A stretch of DNA of 64,000 bases. It comes from Skeletonema tropicum. Its lineage: Eukaryota > Bacillariophyta > Thalassiosirophyceae > Thalassiosirales > Thalassiosiraceae. Below are positions 20,401 through 33,082 of this stretch, piece by piece; the stretch's first letter is position 1, and every line of letters starts with the position of its first letter. The position numbers and the translations under genes were made by a program. Location: assembly GCA_037178625.1 (NCBI GenBank), contig CM074143.1:1178001-1242000 (forward strand), read 5' to 3'. Under the pieces are notes generated by a model. That model saw only the letters and a list, made by a program, of their open reading frames with translations. It made no database searches and was not told where the DNA came from.

Positions 20401-22576
20401 GAGCCACGTGCCGTCAGATATCTGAATAATCTCTTCTGATGTAGGATCACCAATGGCGACAATTACGCCCTTCCTTGGTACGTCTTGCTTTGAGCTCCTG
20501 TATTCTATGATGTCACCCATCTGAACGAATGTATTTAAGTCGCTGGATGCTGGCTGAACTTCATCGTCGCAGTCGAAGTTACAATCGACGTGAATGTAAT
20601 TGTAATTGTCGTCGGAGCTCAATCGAACTTGATGGATGTCACCTGAGGTTGATGGTTGTAAAATAATTTTGTACAGATGTCAAATTTATTTTGATGATGT
20701 ATATAAGTATTTGCTTTAGACAAAGAGCACTTACCTTCTGTATCGACGGAGAGATGGTCATCTTGGTCCGATTGAAATTGATACGACGCATCATCAATGA
20801 TCTGTGCATCTGACATTACTACGTCAGAGCCCTCCGAAGTCTGTCTGTCAAGAATTTCCACCTCTTCTTCGTCTTCTTCGCTATCACTGACTGGATCATG
20901 ATCAGACCTAGGTTCGTGTATGCGGTGGTGTTGATAGGACTTCATAATATGGGCCATAACGTTGTATATTTCAGTCCGCATCCTACTAATGTCGGATTCA
21001 GTATAGCCAAACAACTCGTGACCACTAATACTGGTGGAGAAATTGTCTATCACATCCGTCATTTTCACATTAGGCATTTTCACCTCTGCATCGTTCAACA
21101 TCCGCACTAGGTTCACAACGTAACGACAGACATGTACACCACAATCATAGCTGTTGGTCTGCACGAGAACTGATGGAAGGTAGTATTCTTGTGAGTTTGT
21201 CATCAGTAGTGTATGACAGGATAAAATAATACATACTATGAGTACGACTCACCTTTGGGAGAATATAATTTACATGACTCGTGCCGATGACTGAAAGGTC
21301 GGTTTGTTTTGTCCAGAGCATTGTTGTTGTACTTATCCCATTCCTTGTTGAGTATGCCTCGAACGGCTCTCGCAAGATGCTGCTTATTATGCACCGTTCC
21401 GCACCCGAGACAATCCAGATGGATCATGGCAAATACATCTCCTGTGTACATTGGATCGTTCCATCGTCTTTTAGTCTGATTTATGAGCTTCGGATTCAGC
21501 ACCACTATCAAACTCCAATGATGAGCTAGATGCACCGGAAACAATACCATCGATTTGTCAAAGATGTTGACATTCTTTAGCCACTTTTGGTATCTCTCAT
21601 TGTATCCATCGTTCAATACGCTCGAAAGAAGGAATGTTGAGCAAATGTGTACTGAAGACGTATTGTCCTCTGGACACCTTGGTGTAGTCACCCATTTGAA
21701 CCAAAAATTGAGAACCGCATCATTTAAACACTCTTCCGGCTCAAGTGTTGCAAAATCCATACCGTGTACTACCACAGCGTTCCTCTTAATGTTGTCTCTA
21801 AGAGAGTTCTCAAAATACGTCGACAGCGACGGAATGTCACGGCCATTAGCCAGATTCGACAACCTCGACGATAGGTCCGAAGACAACCTGTCTGCTGACA
21901 AGAGTCTTTGGTCATTCGTCTTGAACGACAACGCAAAACAATGATTGACATTGGCATTTACAGCGATTGAGACCTGCTCGCGGAATGAAGACTTGGCCTC
22001 GGGCAATTTTCTTCTCTCCAGGGATGATATACCCGAACTGACCAAGCTGTCACAAATGGTGTGGCAAACAGGACTGTCTAAGGAGTGTTTCTGTAAGTCC
22101 ATTATGTTGCTAAGTGACACTAACACGATTATGGCAACAAGTTCCTGTGATTTGTGTTTCGGAATGAAACGAAGCTTCGTCTCGCGATGACCGTCTATCA
22201 AATTTTGTTCAGCGACCATACTTTGCTTCTTGATCTCCTTCAGCGGTATGCCTATGTTTCGGACTTGCTTGACACATAGGATTTTCTGAAGCCAGGTTGT
22301 CACGAAGAATATAATATGTTTTAACGATATATTCGGAGCTGGAAGTAACATTGGGAAAAGACCAAAATTGTCAGCGATGAGGTGAAGTATCGGACCTCAA
22401 AATATTTTTGTCGTGAGGACAAATTTATTTTCAGAAGCGTAAACCGTACCAGTGACACTCGTACAAGTACAAAAACTCACCTTGTCTACTAGCAATGGAC
22501 GATGTTGTATCTTTTACAGGTGTCACAACTGGAACTGAGATGTCTGCTAATGGCTCACCCGGTGGAGTAAACGACA
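14470..22576 (-). CDS. Ulp1 protease-Rep-Pif1 helicase fusion protein of the Helitron (5' end unresolved)
   Basis: Exons on the minus strand: 22576-22481, 22338-21253, 21169-20735, 20642-18878, 18771-17407 and 17275-14470. All have GT-AG introns and matching phases, giving about 2,517 codons. The first exon was not found. Domains in order: a Ulp1/C48 cysteine protease (AHHWSLIVV histidine, MIHLDCLG aspartate, QTNSYDCGVH glutamine and cysteine); a CxxC-rich DUF6570-like region; Helitron Rep with HUH (GQIHLHLLGIG, near 18040) and paired tyrosines (CKYVVAYASKK); and Pif1-like helicase with Walker A GMGGCGKS (near 16260) and GDDFQLPP. It would nick, unwind and move the element. A Ulp1 domain on the N-side of RepHel is unusual to my knowledge. 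Confidence 0.85.
17332..17364. repeat. 33-bp palindrome, copy 2 (intron 17276-17406)
   Basis: Right arm GACAAATTTATTTT is intact; the left arm is degenerate (AAAATAAAAATGT). It is inside the intron between the Rep and helicase exons. Confidence 0.7.
20660..20692. repeat. 33-bp palindrome, copy 3 (intron 20643-20734)
   Basis: AAAATAATTTTGTA, loop, GTCAAATTTATTTT. It lies in the 92-bp intron between the Ulp1 exon and the DUF6570-like exon. Confidence 0.85.
22399..22431. repeat. 33-bp palindrome, copy 4 (intron 22339-22480)
   Basis: AAAATATTTTTGTC, GTGAG, GACAAATTTATTTT. It is within a 142-bp intron of the Ulp1-Rep-helicase gene. Confidence 0.85.
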
Positions 22577-22741
22577 CTGGTAGTTAGTCCGATCCAGCCA
22601 GATGATTGGATTATATGAAAAAAGTAGGAGGGAAACAGAATATGTCAGTATAGAATTCGATCCTAGAATGTTAACAAAGCAACATTTCACCCAATTGCAT
22701 AGATTGTACTCCCAAGCCATAATTTAATCATCAATCATGCA
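22577..22741. other. Intergenic gap between MBD-like gene and Ulp1-Rep gene
   Basis: It holds a good branch-point/acceptor (CTAACTACCAG) for the exon ending at 22576 but no matching donor or start in phase. The first exon of the Ulp1-Rep gene was expected here and was not found. Confidence 0.4.
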
Positions 22742-24948
22742 CTAATTGACAATGTCCTCCTCAATAGCACTCCAAATCGGAAAGTCGCGACCACGATAGA
22801 TGCTATTCCTGTCGCAATCTTTGACGTCATCGAAAGAGGTGTATCCAATTTCAGTCAAGTATTGCTTGATACCCCAGTCAGTTAAATGCTTATTGAGCGG
22901 TTGGTTAAGCGTCTTTGTACCAAAGCCATTTTTGAAAGTAGCTTCCAATGCAGCTTTGATATCTTTACACAACTCATCATCATCTTTGTAAGTGACATTC
23001 TTCATGGATCCTTGACGATACTCCCCGTTGAAGAAGCCGTTATAAAGATTGGACGAAGATACTTTCATCGCATCGAGAGCGATGACCGCTGGGACTGTGG
23101 CATCGGAAAACATGCTCTTGATGTTGGATTCAAACTTAGTCAAGTGCGTTTCGACTGGAAAGCCTTTTCCTGGGAAGTTCATAATGCAACACATCTTGTA
23201 GATCGGGTAGGTAGCCCCATTTTTGCGTGTCTTCTTTGAAATATTGTTGTCACCACCAAAGACGAGAGCTTTAATAGTGGTTTCATTGAAAACGTAGCAA
23301 CTGGCAACTTCGTTCTGCTTGTGAACGTGCTTGAAGAATGTTTCGCACACAGACGTCATGGTTTCAGACTTGAGCCACCATGCATCTACACCCATTTCCA
23401 TGAAGATTATGAAGCAGCTTTGTCCACCAGTTTTCCTGTTGAAGATTGGAGGACTGACTTGCAGGGCTACTCGACTGCTCTTCCGCTTCTTTACTGGAGA
23501 TGCAACTTTCAAAATAGCTTCTTTACCGCCAGACACTAAGCCCCCCCATCCACCACGAGAGACTACGCCAGAAGACACTTCACCACCCTCGCTCGTCTGA
23601 TCTCCCTGATATTTTTGTAACTCACCTTTCGAAATTAACTCAGTTGATGTGCTCTGAGTCGCATTGTTCTTCTCTTTCAACATTTCAATCTCTGCCTGTA
23701 ACTTCTCGATCATGTCTGAGTCTTCCTTCGAAGTTTTAGCAGATTGACGATTGTTGGGGGTTGTAAACAAACTTCGAGCCGACATTTTGGTGTCACTGAT
23801 ATCAATCTCATTTGGAAGAGCCTCTTTAGATGAATGCGATCTGTCACCGAAACTTGATTTGCCATTGGCATAACAGTCGAATAGAGATGGTCCCCTATCA
23901 TTGCCAAAACCCGATTTCAAGCGCTTTGTATCAGGAAAGAACATCTCAAGTTTGTAATCTAATGGTTCGTCTGAACGATCAGAGCCGCTGCGTGACCTGA
24001 TACCACCTCCAGCAGGTGAAGCTACCTCAGAGGACTCTTCACGATTACTGAACACAAACACTGATACACCCGCAACAATACAACCACCATCACCAAGGCG
24101 ATTCTCAATCTTAGTCCGATCGAACAACAGCCTGTACACAATAACGGGCGAAAAGGCATCGCGGGATTCTACACAAAATGGAAAACGCACTAATCTCGAC
24201 ACCTCACAATCTTTTAGCCCGTCAGGAGGAAGAATTAGCCCAATATCAACGCCAAAAATACGGCTAAACGAGTCAAACAAGGTGTAATACCACTGGATTG
24301 TGTGTAATTCCCTCTTGTATGAATTGCTGCTCTCGAGAAGGAACTGACGGAGAACTGGTGTCACTTGACTGAAGTAATCATGATCGTCGTCGACATGATC
24401 AAGAATCGTTTGAATGAAATCTACAAAAAGTGCCTCAGTACCGTGCCAACTAGCTTTTGTAGAATCATTCAAAACGCAACTCGTCATATACGGAATGGAT
24501 GTAGTGTTTCGCAGATCGATTGTCTCGTCACCGGGCTTAGTTTCGTAGTTTCTACCCGCAGTTGTAATTAAGGACAAGCCATGTTTCTTCACAAGATCAT
24601 CACAAGCCATGTTATCGACGTCGACGCTGACATTCACAACTTCATAGTAAATTGGAGGTTGTACAACCATAGCAATCGACTTTATGACGTCCTTGGCTTG
24701 ATCCGCCAACAATTGCGAAGGGCTATGTGGCTCTTCTTCCTCTGGAAGATCCTCAGCAGACGCTAGCTTATGAGAAGACTCATTTTTGATAGACGCGTCG
24801 AACTCCTTTGCAGCTTTGAGACTGTTAAAAATGCGACCTGTCGGTGCAATAAATTTGTAGTATTCCTTCCCAATATTAGAGCCACTCTTTCTAATAAGAG
24901 TCTTCCGGAGCCATTGACCGCTTGTCAACTCGTCGTGATAATACGGCT
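22742..24948 (-). CDS. MBD-like domain protein of the Helitron, main exon (interrupted)
   Basis: This is exon 3 of a gene whose exons 1 and 2 are at 34684-34155 and 34064-33951. Exon 3 begins at 33808 and is broken by the Copia element. Without Copia and one TSD copy the three exons total 2,862 nt (953 residues) in one frame. Near its start is a methyl-CpG-binding-like fold: SGQWLRKTLIRKSGSN, then GKEYYKFIAPTGRIFNSL, matching the W-R-RKSG-Y-P-G-F-S spacing of MBD domains. A coiled coil lies in the middle (MIEKLQAEIEMLKEKNN); the C-terminal 220 residues are unrecognised. It might bind element DNA, perhaps methylated DNA (inference). Confidence 0.7.
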
Positions 24949-25351
24949 TGTAATAGTTCACTTAGTTGATGAGGGAGACGTTAGCGTATCCGTCGATGGA
25001 GGTGTCTGAGTGGTTGTAGAACTCAAACACCAATAGATAAAAGGAGATGTAGGGCGTTGAATCAATTCGATTGGACTGTAGACTTCTGTTTTACTTGATT
25101 GATTATTTTCTATTATTCTACTATATGCTCTACATGAGGATGCTCTGCCAAAACAAAGCTTCACGAGAGCCTTGACACCTGGGAAGACCCGGATGTCAAC
25201 CCTAAGATTAGATGTGTCAGATGACTGATTCTGACATCCTAACATCATTCACAAGCGGTATTCCTTGACGTGGAACTACCTAAACTAAACCTAAACTAAA
25301 GTTCTTTTCCATACAATTGGGGATTGCCATCTAAGACGGCTATCCATCACA
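24949..25351 (-). repeat. Copia 3' LTR
   Basis: 403 bp, from TGTAATAG to CATCACA on the plus strand. The copy at 33390-33792 has the same length and an identical internal reading frame. The TSD CGGCT lies at 24944-24948. Confidence 0.95.
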
Positions 25352-25360
25352 CTCCTTCTC
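25352..25360 (-). promoter_or_regulatory. Copia polypurine tract
   Basis: On the minus strand GAGAAGGAG directly precedes the 3' LTR, as expected for plus-strand priming. Confidence 0.75.
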
Positions 25361-25377
25361 AGAGATCCTCATGTGTT

Positions 25378-28300
25378 CTACCAACCCATGAGCTTCCTCC
25401 TCAAGATCTGGAACACATCCTTGGAAAGACCTTTCGTAAAGATGTCTCCAAGTTGTTCCGTCGTACAGATCTTCATCAACTTGATCTGTCTCTTAACAAT
25501 CTCCTCACGAAACCAAACTGTCTCGATGTGATACCACTTCGAACGGGGAGTAAACTGAGGCGGAAGAGTCTGTGCCAGAAGCAAAGCTCCAGCGTTATCT
25601 TCGTGAATAGAGACTTTCATCTCCGCAGCTTGCTCCTCAAGACCGTAGACCTTGCTGAGACTCTTAACCATGTCAATGAGAGGAAAGAGTTCTCTACAAC
25701 AATGAGCAAGAGCTGTAATCTCTGCTTCCATAGTGCTGAGGGCTGTCTTCGAGGACTGCAATTGAGACTTCCACAAGACAGGACAATTAGCAACCTTGAT
25801 GACGAATCCTGTTCTACTCTTGACACAGGCAGGGTCACTGGGATGTTCGTGTCCGTACAAACCACCAAAATCTGCGTCAGGATAAGCTTCGACATTGAGA
25901 ACATTCGAAGTAGGGGTGAGAATCAATCCCTTATCACGTGTACCCTTGAGATACAAACCGATCCTGATGAGAGCTTCTTCGTGAGACTTGCGTGGAGAGA
26001 ACATGTACCTCGCACAACAGTTCACAGCATAGGCAATATCGGGACGAGAGTGACCAGAGAGATAGAGCAACATTCCAACAACACTTGAATAAGAGAACGC
26101 TCCTTCTGCAGCAGCGCCGTCAGTATCACGAACCAAAGGCTTGGAACTTGCCGGAGTTAGCTTTGGATGGTGTTGTCCTCCTTCTAGACCGAGAGCAGTG
26201 ATGATGCGGTCGATGAGACCAGTTTGAGTCATTTCAACCTGACCATTCTTCTTCTTCAAATCAACGCCCAAGAAACCAGCAGCATCACCTTCCTTCTCTA
26301 GAAGCAAACCATGCTCTTCATCGCTGCGAAGACGAACCAAAAGTGCATTGATATCTTTCTCATCTTTGGCCCAAAACAAACAGTCGTCAACAAAAGTAAC
26401 GGCGACAACTTTATCTCCAATAAAGAGACAGGGATCCAAATGAGACTGACGCAAACCTTGCTTCTCCAAAGCTTTGACCAAATAGGTGTGAAATGCACGT
26501 GGAGCTTGCTTGAGTCCGTACAATGACCTCTTCAAGCGGAGACATTTACCTTCCTGCTTGAAACCACGCGGCATGTGCATGTAGATTTCTTCGCCTTCTT
26601 CCAAATGACCGTGCAAGAAAGCACACTCAACATCGGCCTGACAAGACTTGAGTCCAAGCATAGACTCCAAGATGAGCATCAAACGAACTGTCGCCCACGA
26701 CACCACAGGAGCATAAGTTTCCTTGTACTCCACATCCTTGATCTGCTGATCACCACGAGCAACAAAACGAGCTTTGTACTTCTTAGGTCTACCATCTGGA
26801 TAACGCTTGAGACGAAATGCCCAAGTGCTACCAAGAATATGCTTCCCAGGAGGAATATCAACAACTTCCCAAGATTCCATTTTCTCCAACGTCGCAATCT
26901 CAACCTTGCAAGCTTCCCAATACTCGGCTGCAGCATCACCATACATAGCTTGGTTCCAATTAGGATTGTCCTCGGAAGATGCTTGAGCTTTCGCTTTCAG
27001 GAACAGTGGATGGACGTAGTTTGCAATCAATTCCTTGGTACTTCCACTGTAGTTTGTGTTGTTGACTGCGAGATGAATAAACTTTGCCAAAGGACTAGCC
27101 ATTAGATCTTCGACTGTAGGGACCTCGAGTTCCATCTGCATGAGAAGATTATCGGCTGACTCAATCATAGCTGCCATACGCTGCCTATACTGCTGCTTCT
27201 TCGCCGACAATCGGGCCACTCTAGGTGGCACAGTTTGTTTACCGAGAGTGACGGCATAATGAGCAAAGAACCGACGATATTCAGACTTAGTCAAATAACT
27301 GCGTTGAGCGACAGAAAGGTGTGCCATATCACGCGGAGAGTAATTGAGAGCATCTTGCCAAGTAGTAGAGTTCAGCGTACGGAGTTTTTCAGGTTTTTGC
27401 AACTTTGAACGATCACGGAGTTTCCTGCTCCAATTATTGTCAACAGACTTAAGAGCATCTTCTTCATTGAAGGGAACATCTTCGTCGAATACTTCATCAT
27501 CCGCATCAGGAGACTCTACATCACCTCCTTCTGATTCAGGCACTGAAGCTCCTTCTGGAACTGAATTACCAACTGTGGAGGCTTCATTAGAAGTAGGCGG
27601 CAAGGGAGGAGACGGAGCAACATTGATCTCTTCGACAACAGGATCAAACTCGACAACTTGGGAGATGGAATCCTTCTCTGAAGCAAATGACTCTTCATGA
27701 GCACAGCGTTCGGCCTTCAGACGATCTTTCCATTCCTGAACACGGACTTTCATCTCGCGACGTTCCTCTTCGCTCAGCCAAATGTCATCAAGGGGAGGGG
27801 GATAGTACACATAATTTCCATCCTCATCAACATCAGAAGGCGGAACGTAATGGTCTCGGCTAGTGTCGTACAGCAAAGAACAGAGTTCATCAAAATCTTC
27901 GTCGGACATAGCACCATTGCTGAAGACACTCTGGAACTTGTCATCAAAAACAACGTGCCACTGAGGGCTGACGTGACCAGAACCAAGATGACGGACCAAA
28001 GCAACCAGTGTAGAGTGCTCGGGAGAGAAACCAAGGTACTGACCAAGACGGGCACGCTTATCGAACTTAGCAAGTTTCTTTCCACTCTGAAGCTTAGGAT
28101 CCAGGACATAGCAGGGAGATCCCCACACATGAACACGACGTAAATCACGATGATCATCCTTAACACCGGAAAGACGTTCTAACGGAGTAAGACCAGTCAC
28201 TCTGTTGGGCAAACGATTGTAGAGCCAAACTGCGTGTTGAACAGCAAAGGGCCAAAGGCGGGGGCTATCAACTTCGTGCTCGTTCCAACGCAACGCAACG

Positions 28301-30470
28301 TGAAGCATCATGGAACGTGCCATCCAAAAGATAGTTTGAATAGCTCTCTCAGCGGCACCATTTTCAAATTGAGATCCAACACCAGAGAACGTCTGCTTTT
28401 GTCCTTTACTGGAACAATCATCACGAAAATCCTTCGAAACATAGATACCATTGTCAGAGTGAAGATGCTTGATAGTAACACCGAATTCTTCCAAGAATTG
28501 CTCATAGTGAATCTTGCCCTTGAGGGTCTCCGAAGCAGTGCCATCAGACTGGAACTCCATGTGTATATAGGAAGTAGCCATGTCATGATACACAGTACCA
28601 CAATTGTAGAGATCTTCATCGAATCCAGAAAGGGCGCGACCAGTAACGGGAACCTTGAACTGATCAGAACTGACGAAATCACCAGGCAAATATCTGTCAC
28701 GGGCAAGCACATCCACCTTCTCGGGATCCTTCTTAGAGACAGATGGAGACGGAGGTTTCGATCGTTTCGCACTTGCCAGCTTGCAAGTAGGACAGACCGG
28801 CAACGGACAGTTAGCTGCTTCTGGAGGATCTGCTTTCAACACTGCCGGAAAGATTTGGGACGTTCCATCCTCCTGCATCGCACGATGAGGCTTCATCAAT
28901 TGTTGAACGTCCTTGACAGAGATACCAAGCTTGAAATGCCACAACAAGAGCGCCTTCTGAGCCGCGGAAATATTCAAGTTGTCGACATTGGTAACGCAGG
29001 GGTACAGGTGCAGGAAATCATCGAATTCGTATTCATCCTCTGCTTCAGTAACACTCCACTTTCCAAGGAAGAAACCTCGAGCGTGACGAAGATGCGCAAC
29101 CGCTTTGGTAAAACGTGGACCGATAGTAGTGCGTTCCTCCTCAGTGCAAGTCACATTGAACAACATTGGCAAATTTGTTTCTTTATTCATCGGAATCTCA
29201 ATGTGATGCACGGTAGACATTTCGAACTGCTTGGGCAATCTCCAATCAACTTTATCACCATCAACAACACTGCATCCTCCATATAGTTTGTGGTAAACTT
29301 GCGGACTCATTAGCCGAATATCACACTCTGGAAGATGGTAGCTGATTCCAGGAACAAGAAGTTCGTCGCCGTTCGTTGCTCTCAACTTGTACATGACTGT
29401 ACCAATCCCAATCACCATATTTGTTTTGGAGATATCTTTCACAGGAATACTAACTTCTTCATAGTCAATGAAGTCAGCACGAAAGGGAGAAAGACCCCAC
29501 GAGGCGCCAGTGTCCCAAATCAACGGGGTATTGTAGAAGTTGGGATTATCTGGATCTGCAATAGACGAACTTTCCATCTGAGCAAACCGAATAGGACCAC
29601 GTAAGAGTGCAACTCTACCCAAGAGAGCCTTCACGTTGGCGATATGATCTTCAACTCTGAGACCATTGATAGAAACCATCACGTCGAGCACTCGCTTGCT
29701 CTCAAGAAAAGCATCGACAACACCTGGAGAGAACGGTGAGCGTGGATGTGAAAAGGACTGAGGAGCATCGGACATGTATTCCTTTGACTCCTCCTTCTCT
29801 TTCTTCCGTGCTTCCTTCTTCTTAATCCGTTCCTCCTTCATACGCTTCAGCACCTTCTCCGTCAAACGCTTCAAAGCATCCTTCTTCTCACGCTGCAATT
29901 CATCCTCATGATCCTTCAGTAACTTTCGGGCGCAATAGAGAACATCGACACCGTCAAGAAAGGCACCAATATCATCAGACCAAGTCGGCTGGGTGAATCG
30001 TCCATCGGTGACCTTAGAGAAGAACTCATTCCGAGTGTGGTTCTTTCGGTAACGACGACGTGCACGCAGATTCCTCCTCCTCCAGCGACGATGAGCTTTA
30101 TCTCGAGACGATGGAAAAGAAGTGCCGTCCAAACGACAAGGACTATTACCTAGGCGACGTCGGCAACGTAGGACTAAATGGTAAGGCAAGGCACGCCGAT
30201 GAAAACGCTTGAACCTAGACCGATGAGAACGAGGCCTTTTCTTGCGAGTAGTACCAGATGAAGTTGAACCTTGAGTACCAGACACGATCAACTGAAACAA
30301 GACCATGATGAGAAGGCCCAACACGAAATCAGGAAGACATGGAGCGTTGGCAAAGAGAATCAGACGGTAGATCATCAACTGAACGATATGTAGCAAGAAG
30401 CTACGGGCGCCAGGGTTAAAAGGGAAGATAGTGGAAAGACCTAGCAAAACAATCCACCCTACCGAAAACC
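25378..30470 (-). CDS. pol: Copia Pol polyprotein (PR-IN-RT-RH)
   Basis: About 1,697 codons in the -1 frame relative to gag, open through the gag stop. The first ~260 residues are very basic. Then follow the protease (IWDTGASWG), integrase (CPTCK of the zinc finger; VSSDQF, HSDNG and GAAERA as the DDE triad), RT (AFRLKRYPDGRPKKYKARFV; active site VTFVDDCLF, FVDD for YVDD) and RNase H (EAYPDADFGG, STMEAEITAL, IHEDNAGAL). No ATG starts the frame, so expression probably depends on -1 frameshifting from gag. No internal stop is seen. Confidence 0.93.
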
Positions 30471-33044
30471 CTGCGCAGCATTTGCACGTGCAGCATTGAC
30501 GAGATTCACTGAGTGTTCATCCGAAACCCTCTTCTCAAGTTCAGAGAGGATGGAGTTCAAGTTTGCCATACGTTGAGCTTGTCCACCGTCGTCACCAGGA
30601 GGGACAGTAAGAGCGGACACGCTATCACTACCAGAACGCCGGGAGGCAACAAGGGCAGCAAAGTGTTCCTTGTTCCTGACCACCAAAGGATGACTAGGGT
30701 TCACATCAAACATATTGAATCCGGACTTGTCAGCGCTCCATTTGTCGTGGTACTTGGTTGAGTGATCCTTGACGTAGCACTGACAATGCTTACAGTAGGC
30801 CATGCAGAAACCGTCGACCATCTTCTGTTGGGGCTGAGTAGCAGCGGCACGTTCGGGGATCTCGACCCCAAATTCACCCCTCTTCGCCAGCTCGATATTA
30901 CGATCGATACGTTCCTGATTGAGCGTCTTCTTGCATTTCTTTACCGAACAACCAGGCTGCTCACAATTATAGCAAGGCCTTGAACGCCTATTTCTACCAC
31001 CGCGGGGAGGTCCACCACCACCAGGTACACCACTCCTTCTACCAGACAAATTATTGAAACGATTGTCCTGAGTAGCAGGGACATCAGCAAACCGCTTTCC
31101 ACCTGCTGTCTGATCGGCATAAGCATCCATAATTGTGTCCACGATAGCAACAGATTTGTCGTAGATGGACTGCTGAGACTGATTTAGAGCATCGTAAATC
31201 TTCAAACTGAGGCGAGCTTCATCAGCTTCAACGCAATTCTTGTCAGCGATTTTGCTAAGGAACTTATTCCTGCTCAAGCTGGCTCCTTTCCATAAGTTAT
31301 TTGGGGTGTCCTGCTCAAGCCTGCCTGCGCCATAAAGAAGACTAAGTGCATTCTTCAACTGTTTACCACCGATAAAGAGATTTCCATTTACCAGAGCCGG
31401 GCCTTTAGTAGACCACAACTTGATGAACTGAACAAGGGACGTAGAAACTCCAGGGGTTTGCCGAAGTACGGTGTGCAGGAGAAGCCACAAATAAGTAAGA
31501 CCACCTTTCTTGGAAGCGGGCAGCTCTCTGAATTCCTTGTCGATGAGTTGCTTAAGCGAGCTGGTACAGGAATTGTAGAGAAACCGATACATCAAGTTAC
31601 TGCTCTGATTGTCAGCAGCACAGACGAAGACTGAGGTGTTAATAAGTGCTTGCATAACACACACATCCTCAAACCGAAGCCATTGCCACTCCCACAGAAG
31701 ATTTTGCGATTGCTGTAGGTCCAGAATCTCACTAATTGGTTTGGACAGATCTGGGTCGCTTGATTTGGAGGGGCTGATGTCCAGAATCTCTAGCATATCG
31801 TACTTAGTGAAGTGCGTGAAGGTTTGGGCGATCAGGTCGAAGTATTTGGTGGCAGACACCTGCACGTGAACATTCTTAACGTTGTCACCAGCTTCTGACT
31901 TGTCGGACAAGAGCGAATCCTTACTGCTAACACCGAACTTTTCGTCCAACCCACCACGGATTTTCTCCAGAATCTTCAGTTGGTCGTAGTTCGTGACATC
32001 AAGCTTGAGACGTTCTTCTTTAGATATGACAACCTCGACGTCAGTGGCACTTGGACCGGGAGCACTCCTCACAGGGGTATCATAAAATATAGCACTTCTT
32101 TCTCCTTCTGGAGGGTTCACTGGGACTGGAACCGGAGCTGGCGCAGCAGTTACATTTGTATCACTGTGCGAAGCAGCAGATACCGGTAGGCAAGTACCAA
32201 CAAAACCCGCAGAGGTAGAGCTCGATGTAACAGGCACAGCAACAGGTCCTGAAGGTACGACTGGAGGCACATAAGTCAATGGTGGTCCACCAAGACCTGG
32301 AAGGGTAGCCGTCGAAGCGAAAGAGGTGGGATCATAGTGTATGACCGAAGGATAGGAACACGGCTGAACCACATCATTGTGGCTACTTGCCACAGGAACA
32401 ACCACAGAGGTACCATTTCCTCCGCCAGACACAGAAACACCATCTCCTCCTCCAGACACAGGGGAACCATCCACAGCAGCAGCCGGGGAAACTTCAGAAA
32501 CACCAGAGGCAGAGCCATCCAACAATGAGAGCCTGAGATCAGCAATCTTAACCACGGCCTTATCACGCGCATCTTTAGTCATCGGAGTATTATTGATTTC
32601 CAACTCGACCTTATCGAGTAGAGCAGCAAGACCCGCCGCAGCCGCACCATCATCGAAAGTAGTGGGCGCAGCAGAGGTCGAGTGACTACCGGAGGCAACA
32701 GGGGACAGAATGTCTCTGAGGTCTCCGAGATGCCTAGCCTCTATGCTAGACGGGCTGCTGGCAACAACACCAGCAGGGGCTTCATCGAGCCACGAGGGGT
32801 TACTGGCGTCTTCGCCAGTAGGGCCAGCAATACTGCCAGCAGAGCTTCCGGGAGGATTACCATCTCGAAGCCACAACAGATCACCGTACCAATCTCGAGA
32901 AGCCTGAACAGACAAGGGCACTTGAGTACGAGGAGGGGCGGTGGTCTCCTCACTGCGAGGAGTTACGGACTCCACACTTGAGACATCACTCACGATAGTT
33001 GGCGCCAACGGAGGGTCTAAGGGAGTCATAAAAGGCGACTGCAT
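30459..33044 (-). CDS. gag: Copia Gag
   Basis: 861 residues from ATG 33044. The N-terminal ~330 residues are rich in Ser, Pro, Val and Ala. A helical Gag region follows (about 340-630). A zinc knuckle, CYNCEQPGCSVKKC, sits near residues 690-705; it is CX2CX4CX4C with Cys where His is usual. A second Cys/His patch (CMAYCKHCQC...HSTKYH) follows. The stop TAG at 30459-30461 lies just after a GGGTTTT slippery site. Confidence 0.88.
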   Translation of the reverse strand: MQSPFMTPLDPPLAPTIVSDVSSVESVTPRSEETTAPPRTQVPLSVQASRDWYGDLLWLRDGNPPGSSAGSIAGPTGEDASNPSWLDEAPAGVVASSPSSIEARHLGDLRDILSPVASGSHSTSAAPTTFDDGAAAAGLAALLDKVELEINNTPMTKDARDKAVVKIADLRLSLLDGSASGVSEVSPAAAVDGSPVSGGGDGVSVSGGGNGTSVVVPVASSHNDVVQPCSYPSVIHYDPTSFASTATLPGLGGPPLTYVPPVVPSGPVAVPVTSSSTSAGFVGTCLPVSAASHSDTNVTAAPAPVPVPVNPPEGERSAIFYDTPVRSAPGPSATDVEVVISKEERLKLDVTNYDQLKILEKIRGGLDEKFGVSSKDSLLSDKSEAGDNVKNVHVQVSATKYFDLIAQTFTHFTKYDMLEILDISPSKSSDPDLSKPISEILDLQQSQNLLWEWQWLRFEDVCVMQALINTSVFVCAADNQSSNLMYRFLYNSCTSSLKQLIDKEFRELPASKKGGLTYLWLLLHTVLRQTPGVSTSLVQFIKLWSTKGPALVNGNLFIGGKQLKNALSLLYGAGRLEQDTPNNLWKGASLSRNKFLSKIADKNCVEADEARLSLKIYDALNQSQQSIYDKSVAIVDTIMDAYADQTAGGKRFADVPATQDNRFNNLSGRRSGVPGGGGPPRGGRNRRSRPCYNCEQPGCSVKKCKKTLNQERIDRNIELAKRGEFGVEIPERAAATQPQQKMVDGFCMAYCKHCQCYVKDHSTKYHDKWSADKSGFNMFDVNPSHPLVVRNKEHFAALVASRRSGSDSVSALTVPPGDDGGQAQRMANLNSILSELEKRVSDEHSVNLVNAARANAAQGFR
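30465..30471 (-). promoter_or_regulatory. -1 ribosomal frameshift heptamer between Copia gag and pol
   Basis: On the minus strand the gag frame reads CAG GGT TTT CGG TAG. GGGTTTT fits X-XXY-YYZ exactly in phase, and a -1 slip gives GGG TTT TCG, entering the open pol frame. The gag stop follows three bases later. Confidence 0.8.
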
Positions 33045-33082
33045 TGTTAACGGTGCAGAGGCGAATCTACTTACTTATATGC

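Noticed and set aside
24958..25248. 96-codon frame present identically at 33399-33689
   Set aside because: It lies inside the Copia LTRs; identity reflects LTR duplication, not a gene.
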